A stretch of 64,000 nt of DNA from the NCBI RefSeq assembly GCF_036898095.1, contig NC_090746.1, positions 54,338,060 through 54,402,059 on the forward strand, given 5' to 3'. Position 1 is the stretch's first letter. Each line of letters begins with the position of its first letter. The notes beneath the pieces were generated by a model, which was given only the letters and a program-made list of their open reading frames with translations, ran no database searches and had not been told where the DNA came from. Shown piece by piece: positions 33,735 to 43,890 of the stretch. The DNA comes from Palaemon carinicauda. Its lineage: Eukaryota > Arthropoda > Malacostraca > Decapoda > Palaemonidae. The translations under genes and the position numbers were made by a program.

Positions 33735-35417
33735 ATGAAGTCTTTATTGTTAGGTGTGATATTGTTCGTTCAGACATTCTTTTCGTGTGGGAAGAGCCCT
33801 AAAACTAAAATGATAGATTTTAAATATGGCACTATTGTAGAGAGAACAGAAGACGTTTTCATTACAGCAAGCAATATAATTATAGAAGTAGATATGCAAG
33901 CGATTTTCCTCCCAGAGAATGACGTCACTAGCTTAAAGAGCGACCTGTCAATGTTCGCTGCTTCATTAAATGAAATGCATAGACGACATTTTCCTTTTAA
34001 TACAGAGAGTTCGCTTGCACCAACAATAAGCATTGCAGAAATGCTATCATACGACTTGCAAAATAAAACTGACGAGGCAGAAGCTCTGGCTCGTGACCTA
34101 TTGATGTGGACTGTGCGACACAATAACCTTGAAAGACGTAACCCGTTTGTTTTTGCTGCACTAAACTTCTTTGGATCTATTGCAAGTTTAGGCTTAGGAA
34201 TTTCAAATCGTATTAAAATCAGTAAACAAAATAAGAAAATTGAGTTTTTAGAACATGAAAACGAACTAGTTTTATCAGAACTGAGGAATCAATTAACATC
34301 AATTAATCAAATAATGAGTTCGGTGAACGAACATTCTAGTAATATCAGTCAGACTATGGAAGTACAAAACTTGCTGGCAACGTTAACGTATTATAATTCA
34401 AAAATAGATCATATCCATACTAAAATTTCACATTTTATTGAGAAATCAAAAGACTATGTGGAAGCTATTACGTTAGCAACTAAGGGTGTTTTATCACCAC
34501 ATCTTTTGCCAATTAAAGACCTAACGTTAATTTTGGAGAACGGACGGAAGAAAATGGGTTATGTTCCTTTGTTAAACGCCCATAAGTTAGAATTTTATTA
34601 TAGTTTTAATATCAGTAAGCGTTGAAAATTACAGGATCATGATTACAATTCCCTTTGATTCTTCAGATGCCTGGCAAGCATACAAAATATCACCATTCCC
34701 AACTTTCATGACGTATTGATTTCCCCTGATAAGGAAACATATATGGTCATTAGAGACTTAGATAAATTAACTCACTGTTCAGAAGCAATCAATAATAAAT
34801 TATGTACAGCTGACTCCTTTGAATTCCATCATATATCAATGGATTCATGCGAGTTAGGTATGGTGCTAAACGGTTCTCTCTTCCATACATATGAAGATTG
34901 TCTGAAAAAACTTTATCCTTTTGACAGTTATAAGTTCAATTACAGATTGAACAACGGCTCGTAGATACGATACGACAAGGCCGGCTTCAATGTATCATGC
35001 CCGGACGGATCCACGTCCCACTCCCAGGTCTTCGTTGCAGCTGACGGTTGCATCGGGACGTCCACGAATTACACGGTCCAAGGAATTAACACTATCATCA
35101 GGGAACGGGCCTACTTCGAGAATTTCACGTGGACCACTACAATCCCATCCTTACCTCTCCCATACAACGCACGGGTGGCTAAACGGTTGACGAAACTAGC
35201 CGAGATGGACCACCCGTCACCGACTTATGCAGGGGGGAACCTTCGTTTCTATGTGTCGCTGGCATCAATCAGCGTTACGGTGGTGATTCTTATCACCGTT
35301 AACATCTTTGCTTGGCGTAGGTTGAGGCAAAAACTGGTGGAGCTCCAAAGGAACGTTTTGCCATGTCCAGACAACACCCCTATTGCATTGAAGGCATTTA
35401 CATTTAGAGCCGTTTGA
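33735..35417 (+). pseudogene. env-like glycoprotein remnant (errantivirus/baculovirus F type), broken
   Basis: The product would be a membrane glycoprotein of the element. The first segment (ATG 33735 to TGA 34625, 296 codons) has a signal-peptide-like start (MKSLLLGVILFVQTFFS), a basic ERR site at about residue 135, an adjoining hydrophobic glycine-rich stretch in the place of a fusion peptide, and a long coiled-coil-like region. Further pieces lie at 34716-34964 and, in other frames, to 35417, where a hydrophobic membrane span is followed by a short basic tail. Breaks are the stop at 34623, the stop at 34962 and frame changes near 34970-35180. A polypyrimidine tract ending GCAG (33725) just before the ATG fits a spliced env message. 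Confidence 0.75.
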
Positions 35418-35646
35418 AATTGGCCATTTCACTTGACTCAGGGGGGTAAAATTGTCTAGAACTGTGAATTGTGTGAAAAGCGGTCAGTACGCTAGTATTA
35501 TGCAGTTGAAAAGACTCCAGGACAATGCATTTGTAATTTATATATAAACAGTTAAAAATTTTTTTTTTTGGGGGGGGGGCACCTAATAAAATATTGTAGC
35601 CCTATATATCTAAAAGTATCTTTTGGGCACCTAATAAATTATCTAA

Positions 35647-35711
<65 letters not shown>

Positions 35712-36042
35712 CCGTGGTGCGTGTACGTACCAGGAATTTTTATATTGTACACATTAATATCAATTTGATGTATTTATATCTTTACCAAGGTAACAAATAT
35801 TCTTAATCAGTTACTAATAAACAATAATATCGATTATAATATATCTGTATCTTTAACAAAGGTAACAACTATTCTTTAACAAGTTACCAATTCGTATGTA
35901 CATGTTCAATTTTTCTTTGGTACCTTATAATCATTGGCTAGCAATATACCATATATAGCATATATGGATCTGTATTTTCCGTGCATTTTTCTTTGTTTAT
36001 GACTATGCATGTTAAGTATGTATCTTTTTTTTTTTACATATA
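35418..36042. other. non-coding 3' region of the env-bearing element, left of Tigger
   Basis: AT-rich, with a poly-G run at about 35571-35579, a (TA)n tract at 35650-35707 and the 5' side of the Tigger insertion. No gene seen. Confidence 0.6.
35650..35707. repeat. (TA)n microsatellite inside the env-bearing element
   Basis: About 29 uninterrupted TA units. Confidence 0.97.
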
Positions 36043-38547
36043 CAGTGATACCTCGGTACTCGACCATAATCCGTTCGAGATCCGTGTTCGACCTCCGATT
36101 TGTTCGAGTACCGAATTTTTTTTCCCCATAAGAAATAATGGTATATATTCTATTCCGTTCCCAAGCACTCGAACAGGCCCAAAATATTAATAAAACGTGT
36201 ACCTAAACAACAATAATTATCTAAATGTGTATGAAATTGGTCAGAAAATCCTATAAAACAATTTTAAACCATTTACTGTACTAAAATAAAACAATTTTAA
36301 ACCATTTTCTGTACTGTAGTGAACATACCTTTGAGCAGCGGTTCGATGGCATACAGGGATGGATGTGGAGAGGATGGAAGGGGGAGGTTACTGCTTGGAA
36401 GGAGAGTCCCCTTCCATGATGTGGCGGGGTAGTTCTCCTTCAGGAGTTGTTTCTCTCTCCAATGAAAGGGTGGGCAGATCTATTTCAGGGGTTTCTTCTC
36501 TTCTTTGTCTCTTCTTTGGAGGAGAAACAGGCTTTGATGTAGCAGCTTTCTTTTCTTTTGTGAAAAACTGGTCTATTGTTAATTGTTTCTTCCTCCTCTG
36601 CAGTATTCTTCGAAAATGATACATGACACTATCATTAAACATATGCACTGCCCGGTTTGCTACTGCAATTTCTGGGTGGTATTTTTCAGCAAAAGCCTGC
36701 ACATCTGCCCACTTGGAACAAATTTCATTGATGAGAGAACTTGGAACATCCTCCCTTACCTCATCCTCTTCTGAAGATTCCTGCTCCACAATCAGATCCT
36801 GCTGCTGTTGTTGTTGCAGGTGCAACAATTCCTCCACAGTCAACTCGGTAGAATGGCTTTCTACAAGCTCATCAATATCATCCTTGTCGACCTCAAGCCC
36901 CAAACTCCTGCCCATGACAACAATTTCCTCAACGACATCAGTGTCATCAGAAATTACAGGGGTAGCAGTGCTTGGACCCGCCTCTGGTTGGAAACCTTCA
37001 AACTCCCTCTCTGTGACACATGATGGCCACAGCTTACGCCAGGCAGAGTTCAATGTCCTATAGGTCACACCTTGCCAAGCTTGGTCAATCATGTTAACAG
37101 AGTTGAGGATGCTGAAGTGTTCCTTCCAGAATTCCTTTAGGGTCAACTTCGTGTCACTGGTCACTTCAAAACACTTTCTGAAAAGGGCCTTGGTATAGAG
37201 TTTTTTGAAGTTTGAAATGACCTGTTGGTCCATGGGCTGGAGTATGGGAGTAGTATTGGGGGGCAAGAATTTGATTTTGATAAAGCTGTATTCTTCTTTC
37301 AAGTCATCCTCGAGACCTGGAGGATGTGCAGGAGCATTGTCCATAACCAGAAGACATTTCATTGGCAAGCTCTTTTCAATGAGGTAAGCCTTAACCTGGG
37401 GGGCAAACACTTCGTTTATCCACTCAGTAAAGAATTGTCTTGTGACCCAAGATTTAGTGTTCGAGCGCCACATAACTGGTAGTGCACTTTTACAAATATT
37501 ATTTCGTTTGAACACCCGGGGGTTGTCCGAGTGGTACACTAACAAGGGTTTGATCTTGCAATCGCCACTTGCATTTGCACACAGCAACAATGTTAGCCTA
37601 TCTTTCATTGGCTTGTGACCTGGCATCTTCGTCTCGTCCTTGGTAATGTACGTATTGGCTGGCATTTTCTTCCAAAATAACCCAGTCTCATCACAATTAA
37701 AGACTTGTTGTGCGATCAAATTTTGTTCATTTATGTACCGATCGAATTCCCCCACGTATTTATCGGCTGCAATTTGATCCGAACTAGCTGCCTCCCCATG
37801 CCTAGTAACACGATGAATACCTGTTCTATTACGAAACTTTTCAAACCAACCCCTGCTCGCTTTAAATGTAAATGAATCACTTTCACTGGTACTCGGACTT
37901 TTCTTCACTAATTCTTCATAGATATGCAACGCTTTTTCACAAATGAACGCTTCACTAACACTTTCCCCGGCCAACTGTTTTTCTTTAATAAATATTAAAA
38001 GCAACTTTTCCATCTCCTCAATCACTTGTGGCCTTTGCTTAGTTACCGCCGTAACTCCCGTTGCAACATTCGCCTTCTTAATCATTTCTTTATGCTTTAA
38101 AAACGTAGAAATGGTCGACTTCGCCATTCCGTATTCTACCGCTAAATCGGACACTCGTACACCATTCTCATATTTCGCTATAATTTCCTTCTTCAACTCG
38201 ATCGTTGTTCGCACTGTTTTCCTCTTCTCCTTCCCCTTAACACTCATTACTTTCTTGGGACTCATTATGAAAGCTAAAAAAGCAATTAAAAGCACTGAAA
38301 ATCACTAAATCACAACGAATGCTGATCGCGCGTTGTCTGAGTGACGCTCTCGAGAGAACTGATGCTTCCCGAACAAGCGAGAGTGGCCGAGATGGCGCGA
38401 TCATCACAAAGCCCATGCGGTCGTCACGTGTTCGGCTGGTCGAGTACCGAATTTTTGGTCGAGCACCGCAGCAAAAATTTCTCGAAAATTTTGGTCGAAC
38501 TCCGAATTGTTCGAGTATAGAGTCGTTCGACTACCGAGGTATCACTG
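36043..38547 (-). mobile_element. Tigger/pogo-like DNA transposon, complete (2505 bp)
   Basis: Terminal inverted repeats begin CAGTGATACCTCGGTACTCG at the left, and the right end is the matching CGACTACCGAGGTATCACTG. Both are flanked by TA (36041-36042 and 38548-38549), the TA target duplication of the Tc1/mariner-pogo superfamily. Secondary inverted blocks with TTCGAGTACCGAA extend the repeats inward. One long minus-strand gene fills most of the interior. The size and structure match autonomous Tigger elements. It is nested in the 3' part of the env-bearing gypsy element and so is younger than it. Confidence 0.93.
36388..38265 (-). CDS. Tigger (pogo family) transposase, intact
   Basis: An uninterrupted frame of 625 residues from ATG 38265 (MSPKK); the frame is open a little further upstream but only with GTG. 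An N-terminal helix-turn-helix (about 15-62, ELKKEIIAKYENGVRVSDLA) and a CENP-B/Tc5-type second DNA-binding domain (about 75-160, with GWFEKFRNRTGIHRVTRHGE) precede the DDE catalytic core. The acidic triad is visible as CDETG (D192), MDNAPAH (D309) and QPMDQQ (D346), so the last two are 36 apart. The C-terminal part is acidic and Gln-rich with a basic KKRQRREE near the end. It cuts and pastes the element at TA sites. All key residues are present, so activity is possible. Confidence 0.93.
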   Translation of the reverse strand: MSPKKVMSVKGKEKRKTVRTTIELKKEIIAKYENGVRVSDLAVEYGMAKSTISTFLKHKEMIKKANVATGVTAVTKQRPQVIEEMEKLLLIFIKEKQLAGESVSEAFICEKALHIYEELVKKSPSTSESDSFTFKASRGWFEKFRNRTGIHRVTRHGEAASSDQIAADKYVGEFDRYINEQNLIAQQVFNCDETGLFWKKMPANTYITKDETKMPGHKPMKDRLTLLLCANASGDCKIKPLLVYHSDNPRVFKRNNICKSALPVMWRSNTKSWVTRQFFTEWINEVFAPQVKAYLIEKSLPMKCLLVMDNAPAHPPGLEDDLKEEYSFIKIKFLPPNTTPILQPMDQQVISNFKKLYTKALFRKCFEVTSDTKLTLKEFWKEHFSILNSVNMIDQAWQGVTYRTLNSAWRKLWPSCVTEREFEGFQPEAGPSTATPVISDDTDVVEEIVVMGRSLGLEVDKDDIDELVESHSTELTVEELLHLQQQQQQDLIVEQESSEEDEVREDVPSSLINEICSKWADVQAFAEKYHPEIAVANRAVHMFNDSVMYHFRRILQRRKKQLTIDQFFTKEKKAATSKPVSPPKKRQRREETPEIDLPTLSLERETTPEGELPRHIMEGDSPSKQ

Positions 38548-38549
38548 TA

Positions 38550-38668
38550 CCTTTTTTGCATATTCATCCTTAATCATTTGTTTATGGCTATGACTAAAAT
38601 GTATATCCAGTCACACTCCTAAGAAACATTTTTTGTAATGTTCAATACTTGAAGGTAGCTGTCCGAGC
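38550..38668. other. 3' region of the env-bearing element between Tigger and the 3' LTR
   Basis: This is the continuation of the host element after the Tigger insertion. No gene seen. Confidence 0.6.
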
Positions 38669-39171
38669 TAATGTAAGTTATACATTTATAAACCCATGAC
38701 CCAAGGGATCATTGAAGAGTTGGGAGTGTGTGACGACAGCCATAACAGGATGTGAAAATAGACTAAGCTAAAGCATTGCATAGGTAAACATTGTTTTATG
38801 TCTTGTAAACATGTCACAAGCCTCCTGTGAGAAACAGTTGACCTATTGATCCCTACCTGAACCACCTGGCTTCCGGATATAAGGCTGCATTATCATATTG
38901 TCTTTGTATTTATAATAAACGCTGAAATAACTAATACTACGTTATCGACGCGAGCTTATGGTAAAGAAGTTCTATTCATCTTTTCATACGGAATGGTCAT
39001 TCGACCAAACCATCCATACTCCAGTGATGGAGCTAACAATAAACTGTTTTAAGGTTAACTTGAACTTTGACTTACATTAAGAAGTAACCTACAAGTCTAA
39101 TAATTCTATATCACATTGAAGAGATATGAGATAGAGCCACGATGTGTGCATATAACATTCTCACACTAACA
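38669..39171 (+). repeat. 3' LTR of the env-bearing gypsy element
   Basis: It matches 27458-27949 along its whole length, with about 20 substitutions and an 11-bp insertion (ACTCCAGTGAT at about 39017). It ends CTCACACTAACA, and TATATATG follows at once. Confidence 0.88.
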
Positions 39172-39193
39172 TATATATGTATATATCTATATT

Positions 39194-39260
<67 letters not shown>

Positions 39261-39273
39261 ATATATCTATATT

Positions 39274-39318
<45 letters not shown>

Positions 39319-39348
39319 CTATATATGTATATATATATATACATATAT

Positions 39349-39388
<40 letters not shown>

Positions 39389-39406
39389 TATGTATATATA
39401 TGTATA

Positions 39407-39446
<40 letters not shown>

Positions 39447-39545
39447 GTATATATATGTATATATATATATAATATGTATATATATGTATATATATATATG
39501 TATATATATATGTATATACTGTATGTATATATATATGTATATATA

Positions 39546-39603
<58 letters not shown>

Positions 39604-39611
39604 TATATATG

Positions 39612-39644
<33 letters not shown>

Positions 39645-39662
39645 ATATATGTATATATATGT

Positions 39663-39716
<54 letters not shown>
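39172..39716. repeat. (TA)n/(TATG)n compound microsatellite
   Basis: About 545 bp of TA with TATG, TGTG and ACAGTA interruptions. It has the same character as 26887-27457 on the other side of the element. Confidence 0.97.
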
Positions 39717-39722
<6 letters not shown>

Positions 39723-40099
39723 ATTTATATCATTGAGAAGTGTATCTAACCTCAGTTGGTTTTGGTGTGGAATTATTTTGTTCCTGGGACCTCTAAGTCA
39801 CATGCATCTTTTTTTATGACTCAACCCATGTGAGTGATAAATAATTATTGACAAAGTGAATAACCCACATACAGTATATTCATTATTCTATTTTTCTTTT
39901 ATCTTAATCTTATATAAGCTATAGGTGAATATGCTAACATTATCCACGTGGAAATAACCTCCCTTACCTGAGTTTTGTTTTTGCATTAGAAGGAAGTATT
40001 CCCCCTTCTGACTGGAGCCTCCCTTCCCATATCTGTTACAGTATTTGGAGAGAGGTATTTGGGGTTACAAGGACTACTAGATTTGAAACTTTTCTTACA

Positions 40100-40860
40100 T
40101 ATGAACCTTTTTTAAGCCTAAGGTTTTGACTACTATGTAGTAAGTTAAAAGAGATATTTCTCATGACCTAGTTTTTCCTCTTCTCCTTCCTATCGGCTTG
40201 TGAGAGGGTTTTTACTGTCTACTTGATAGGGGAATGGGTTACCCTTCTAAGGTTATAGCTTTTGATCAACTTAGCCTACTCTGTCTCTCAATGAAGTTAG
40301 GAAGCTTATGCTATCAATAATCTGTCATATAAATCTGCATTGACAGAACCTCTCAAGTGGGCTATTAAGCTGGATGTAGACTCAACATGTTTCATAAGAT
40401 TACTTTGTCTTGTCCTTTACTTTACAACAACTATCCTTAGCAATCTCCTCAATGACCTGGTCACTTCGAAAAGTACTTGAATATTTGGCCAAATTAGATT
40501 CTCTTATTTCTTTGAAAGAGATGCATCCTTAATCGTTAATTGTACAATTTTTATGATTGACTTGGCCTTAGGAAGTTAGGAGCAAGAATCAGTGAACTTG
40601 CAGTATTATGCAGGGATCAGGAGTTCCTCACCATCACTCCTGATTGTCTCCTGATTTCTAGACTATAGGTCATTTTTTTTTACCAAAAAAGGAGGGGCAT
40701 TTTTTTTAACCAAAAAGGAAAGCCTTTCCAATCATAAATACATGCAGAGATCCACATCTTAAGAAAGTATGTGTTTGAAATACTCTGACACAAGGCTATA
40801 GGTATTGCACGACTCCCTTCACAAAAAAAAATTATATTCTCTCCATCTGTACACCCCACA
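40100..40860 (+). pseudogene. DIRS-type tyrosine recombinase relic, strongly decayed
   Basis: Frames between 40450 and 40680 give WSLRKVLEYLAKLDSLISLK, which aligns with WNLDVVLRFLMLDRFEPLQS of element D, and then GARISELAVLCRDQEFLTI, matching the ASG.R.SE..AL.RD box of DIRS recombinases. Several stops and frame changes lie between. No terminal repeats were found around it. It is the fifth DIRS-related sequence in the window and the oldest-looking. Confidence 0.5.
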
Positions 40861-40880
40861 TGAGAATTTTTTTTTCATGG

Positions 40881-41002
40881 GTAGTAGGTTGGCCAGGGCA
40901 CTAGCCACCCGTTGAGATACTACCACTAGAGAGTTATGGGGTCTTTTGATTGGTCAGACAGTAGTACATTGGATCCTCCTCTCTGGTTACGGTTCATTTT
41001 CC

Positions 41003-41040
<38 letters not shown>

Positions 41041-41546
41041 CCCGAATAGTCTGGCCTATTCTTTACACATTCTCCTCTGTCCTCATACACCGGACAACAC
41101 TGAGATTACCAAACAAAATTTCTTACTTCACTGAAATTGTTCAGTGGCCACTTTTCTCTTTGTAAGGGTAGAAGAGACTCTTTAGCTATGGTAAGCAGCT
41201 CTTCTAGGAGAAGGACACTCCAAAATCAAACCATTGTTCTCTAATCTTGGGTAGTGCCATAGCCTCTGTACCATGGTCTTCCACTGTCTTTTGGGTTAGT
41301 GTTCTTGCTTGAGGGTACACTTGGACACACTATTTTATCTTGTTTTTCTTCCTCTTGGTTTGTTAAAGTTTTTATAGTTTACATAGGAGATATTTATTTT
41401 AATCTTGTTGCTCTTCTTAAAATATTTTATTTTTCTTTGTTTCCTTTCCTCACTGAGCTATTTTCCCTGTTGGAGCCCCTGGGCTTATAGCATCCCACTT
41501 TTACAACTAAGGTTGCAACTTAGCAAATAATAATAATAATAATAAT
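40881..41546 (+). repeat. decapod-type dispersed repeat, long copy, ending in (TAA)n
   Basis: The 5' end reads GTAGTAGGTTGGCCAGGGCA. The body has GGGTAGAAGAGACTCTTTAG and GGTCTTCCACTGTCTTTTGG, and the tail reads GAGCTATTTTCCCTGTTGGA followed by (AAT)n. The whole is matched in the opposite orientation by 59427-59945. The last ~110 bp are also shared with the LINE fragment at 46190-46305. A (CA)n tract lies at 41007-41037. No coding capacity is seen. I associate this family with decapod genomes from memory. Confidence 0.8.
41007..41037. repeat. (CA)n microsatellite
   Basis: About 15 units inside the dispersed repeat at a position where the copy at 59427-59945 has GTGTGTGAGTGTA. Confidence 0.95.
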
Positions 41547-41675
41547 GATCATAATAATTTATTTTGTATTGCAATTTTAGGGTACCCAGAGCTTTACAGG
41601 TTGGTCAGGCCATTTGGGGTTTATAATACTACTTGAAACAAATCCAAGCTGTACAGCATTCCTATGTGATGCTAG

Positions 41676-41928
41676 TGTACCAACCATGTGTCACACGATC
41701 GTACATAGTTCATTTTGTGTATATATTATGCTTGTATCTTCGCTCTTCCCTCGCACTAAAAAGAACCTGAATAAACATGTCTGTTTTTCTCACTGGTAAC
41801 GGTGTCGATTTTGAACATGAAATTTCCTGTTGCCTTGAGATTTTGTATAAAAAGTAGAGTGTTCTATAATAAACTCACTCAGTTGCTTTCATCCTGTCTT
41901 TGAGTCACAACCTTCTCTCGGCCCGTCA
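41676..41928 (+). repeat. 5' LTR of G1 copy III
   Basis: It runs from TGTACCAACCATGTGTCACA to CTTCTCTCGGCCCGTCA and contains GAATAAACATG and GTTCTATAATAAACTCACTC (polyadenylation-type AATAAA). It is followed after two bases by the PBS-like TTGGTGACCCTGG. Confidence 0.93.
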
Positions 41929-41999
41929 CATTGGTGACCCTGGAAGTCGACTTGCTCCTCCCGCATTCCACCCCCACTCGCCCCACCATCGTTGGTACT

Positions 42000-43297
42000 A
42001 TGGCGGATTCTACGTAAGTTAATGCTGCGTCTCCACCATTGAAACTTTCATCATTCGCCAGCGGAGAGACGTTGGCTTGGTTTCAGCGCGCAGAAGTCCC
42101 AGTTTCGCATCAAGGGCGTGACTCGCTCAACCACCAGAGCAGATTATGTTCTCGCGGCGATACCCAAGGACACCTGCCCGGAAATATCCGACTGGCTTTG
42201 TGAACAAGGAGACACCCCCAATAGCGTATGACGCCCTCAAAACATACCTTCTGCAGCAGCTCTCTCAACAACCGTTGGGGGACCAAAGGGCTTCGCTCGC
42301 CCTCAGGGAAATGACCAGTATCACTCGCCTGCAACCTGCCGCAGACGGCTCTCTTCGTGAGGTGAACCTACTTCGTGCCCTTTGGATACGCCATTTACCC
42401 AAACCTGTATGCGCTGCCATACCCGATGTCGATAGTTTACCCATAAAGGACTTGATGACCAAAGCCGACGCCCTTATGGACAGCCACTTCAAGGCCTGCA
42501 TCAACGCCTCCACCCCTGACGAAGAGGACGCCTATTCAAAGTCAACCGAAGCTGACGTGAAGGCCGTAGGACATACACGCCTACCCCGTGACGTGCCGAA
42601 GCGGCGACAAAGCCACCCACCACCCACCACTCGCTCGCGCCCCAACAAACGACTTCTACAGTTCATTTGGCACGGCATTTCTAAAGATGCTAAGGATTGG
42701 GTCAGCGCCTGTACTTCTTGCCAAACTTTCAAAGTACATCGACACACGGATTCAGGAGTGGGCACCTTTCCTCAACCTCAGTGTCGTTTCGCACACATTC
42801 ACGTCGATGTTGTAGGCCCCCTACCCACATCACAAGGACATCGTTACCTGTTCACCGTCATCGACCTCTCCACTCGTTGGCCTGAAGCCATTCCCATGGA
42901 AACTGCAATGTCCGCCTCATGTACATCTGCCTTACTCTCAGGATGGATTGCAAGATTTGGTATCCCTGAGCATATTACGTCTGACAGGGGTACCACTTTC
43001 ACCTCTCAATTGTGGACATCATTAGCGAATCTCCTGGGCATCACCCTACATCAGACAACAGCCTACATCCCCGCTGCCAATGGAATGATTGAACGTTTTC
43101 TTTGCACCCTCAAAGCAGCTTTGATGTCCCTCTGCAAGGATTCCAACTGGTTTACTCAGCTTCCCTGTGTCCTCCTGGGACTAAGGACCACTCCTAAAGA
43201 CGCCCTCGACGTCTCGGCAGCTGAAATGGTGTATGGCGACCCGTTGGTCGTCCCCGCCGAATTTTTTCCTTCTACAACCTCCTCCGACGATCTCTAG
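42000..43297 (+). pseudogene. gag joined directly to integrase (G1 copy III)
   Basis: A gag start codon at 42000 is stopped after five codons (TAA 42015). Frame changes near 42100 and 42220 lead into an uninterrupted frame from 42146 to 43297 (383 codons). Its first part is Gag (LGDQRASLALREMTSITRLQ, LPKPVCAAIPDVDSLPIKD). At about 42650-42665 it passes without a frame change into integrase: LLQFIWHGISKDAKDWVSAC (zinc domain, N-terminal His pair lost), VDVVGPLPTSQGHRYLFTVI, GIPEHITSDRGTTFTSQLW and AAANGMIERF-like NGMIERFLCTLK, giving the D,D-35-E residues. The deletion removes protease, RT and RNase H. Confidence 0.85.
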
Positions 43298-43603
43298 CGC
43301 ATACGTCACGTCGTGGGAAAATTTACTCCATGCTGCCAGATTTACAAGCCCCCAGCGAAGCATCACATACAGACCGACTTGCACTCTGCAACACACGTCT
43401 TCCAGCGCAACGATACTAACAAGCCACCGCTAACACCCCCTTACAAGGGCCCTTTCCTTGTGATCCGACGCAGTCCGAAAGCATTCCTGCTAAACATTCG
43501 TGGCAAGGAAGACTGGGTCTCCATTGATCGTTTAAAACCTCCTTATCTCCTGCCAGATGACCCGCCTACAGTTCGCCTCTCTAGATCAGGGCGCCCTATT
43601 TAA
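43298..43603 (+). pseudogene. integrase C-terminal tail (GPY/F module), G1 copy III
   Basis: In the same frame as the fused gene but after the TAG at 43295. It contains PPYKGPFLVIRRSPKAFLLN, the GPY/F-like module of Ty3/gypsy integrases, and ends RLSRSGRPI shortly before the 3' LTR. The single stop is the only break. Confidence 0.75.
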
Positions 43604-43637
43604 CATGTACAGTATGTCATTTTTAGGGGGCGAGCCA

Positions 43638-43890
43638 TGTACCAACCGTGTGTCACACGATCGTACATAGTTCATTTTGTGTATATATTATGCTTGTATC
43701 TTCGCTCTTTCCTCGCACTAAAAAGAACCTGAATAAACATGTCTGTTTTTCTCACCGGTAACGGTGTCGATTTTGAACATGAAATTTCCTGTCGCCTTGA
43801 GCTTTTGTATATAAAGGAGAGTGTTCTATAATAAACTCACTCAGTTGCTTTCATCCTGTCTTTGAGTCACAACCTTCTCTCGGCCCGTCA
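43638..43890 (+). repeat. 3' LTR of G1 copy III
   Basis: It has exactly the same length as the 5' LTR (253 bp). It begins TGTACCAACCGTGTGTCACA and ends CGGCCCGTCA. Confidence 0.93.

Larger units (their letters stand above)
27458..39171 (+). mobile_element. errantivirus-like Ty3/gypsy element with env (endogenous, decayed; contains a nested Tigger)
   Basis: Two LTRs (27458-27949 and 38669-39171) enclose gag, protease, RT-RNase H, integrase and an env-like gene in the Ty3/gypsy order. The env with a signal peptide, a hydrophobic segment after a basic site and a C-terminal membrane anchor is the feature of insect errantiviruses. Without the nested Tigger (2505 bp) the element is about 9.2 kb. 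By eye the LTRs differ at about 20 of 500 positions plus an 11-bp indel, so the insertion is not very recent. Stops, frameshifts and lost active-site residues make it defective. Confidence 0.88.
41676..43890 (+). mobile_element. Ty3/gypsy family G1 copy III, internally deleted, both LTRs present
   Basis: Two 253-bp LTRs (41676-41928, 43638-43890) with TG...CA ends enclose only 1709 bp: leader with PBS-like TTGGTGACC, gag, integrase and a polypurine-like TTTTTAGGGGGCGAG before the 3' LTR. Protease, RT and RNase H are missing. The flanks TGCTAG and TACTAG may be a 6-bp target duplication with one change. By eye the LTRs differ at about seven positions (near 3%), so it is the youngest G1 copy here. 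Confidence 0.92.

Noticed and set aside
38266..38295. Extended start of the Tigger transposase at 38295
   Set aside because: The codon there is GTG; the first ATG in frame is at 38265 and gives the conserved MSPKK-type start.
36583..38308. Several plus-strand frames of 60-146 residues
   Set aside because: Shadows of the minus-strand Tigger transposase.
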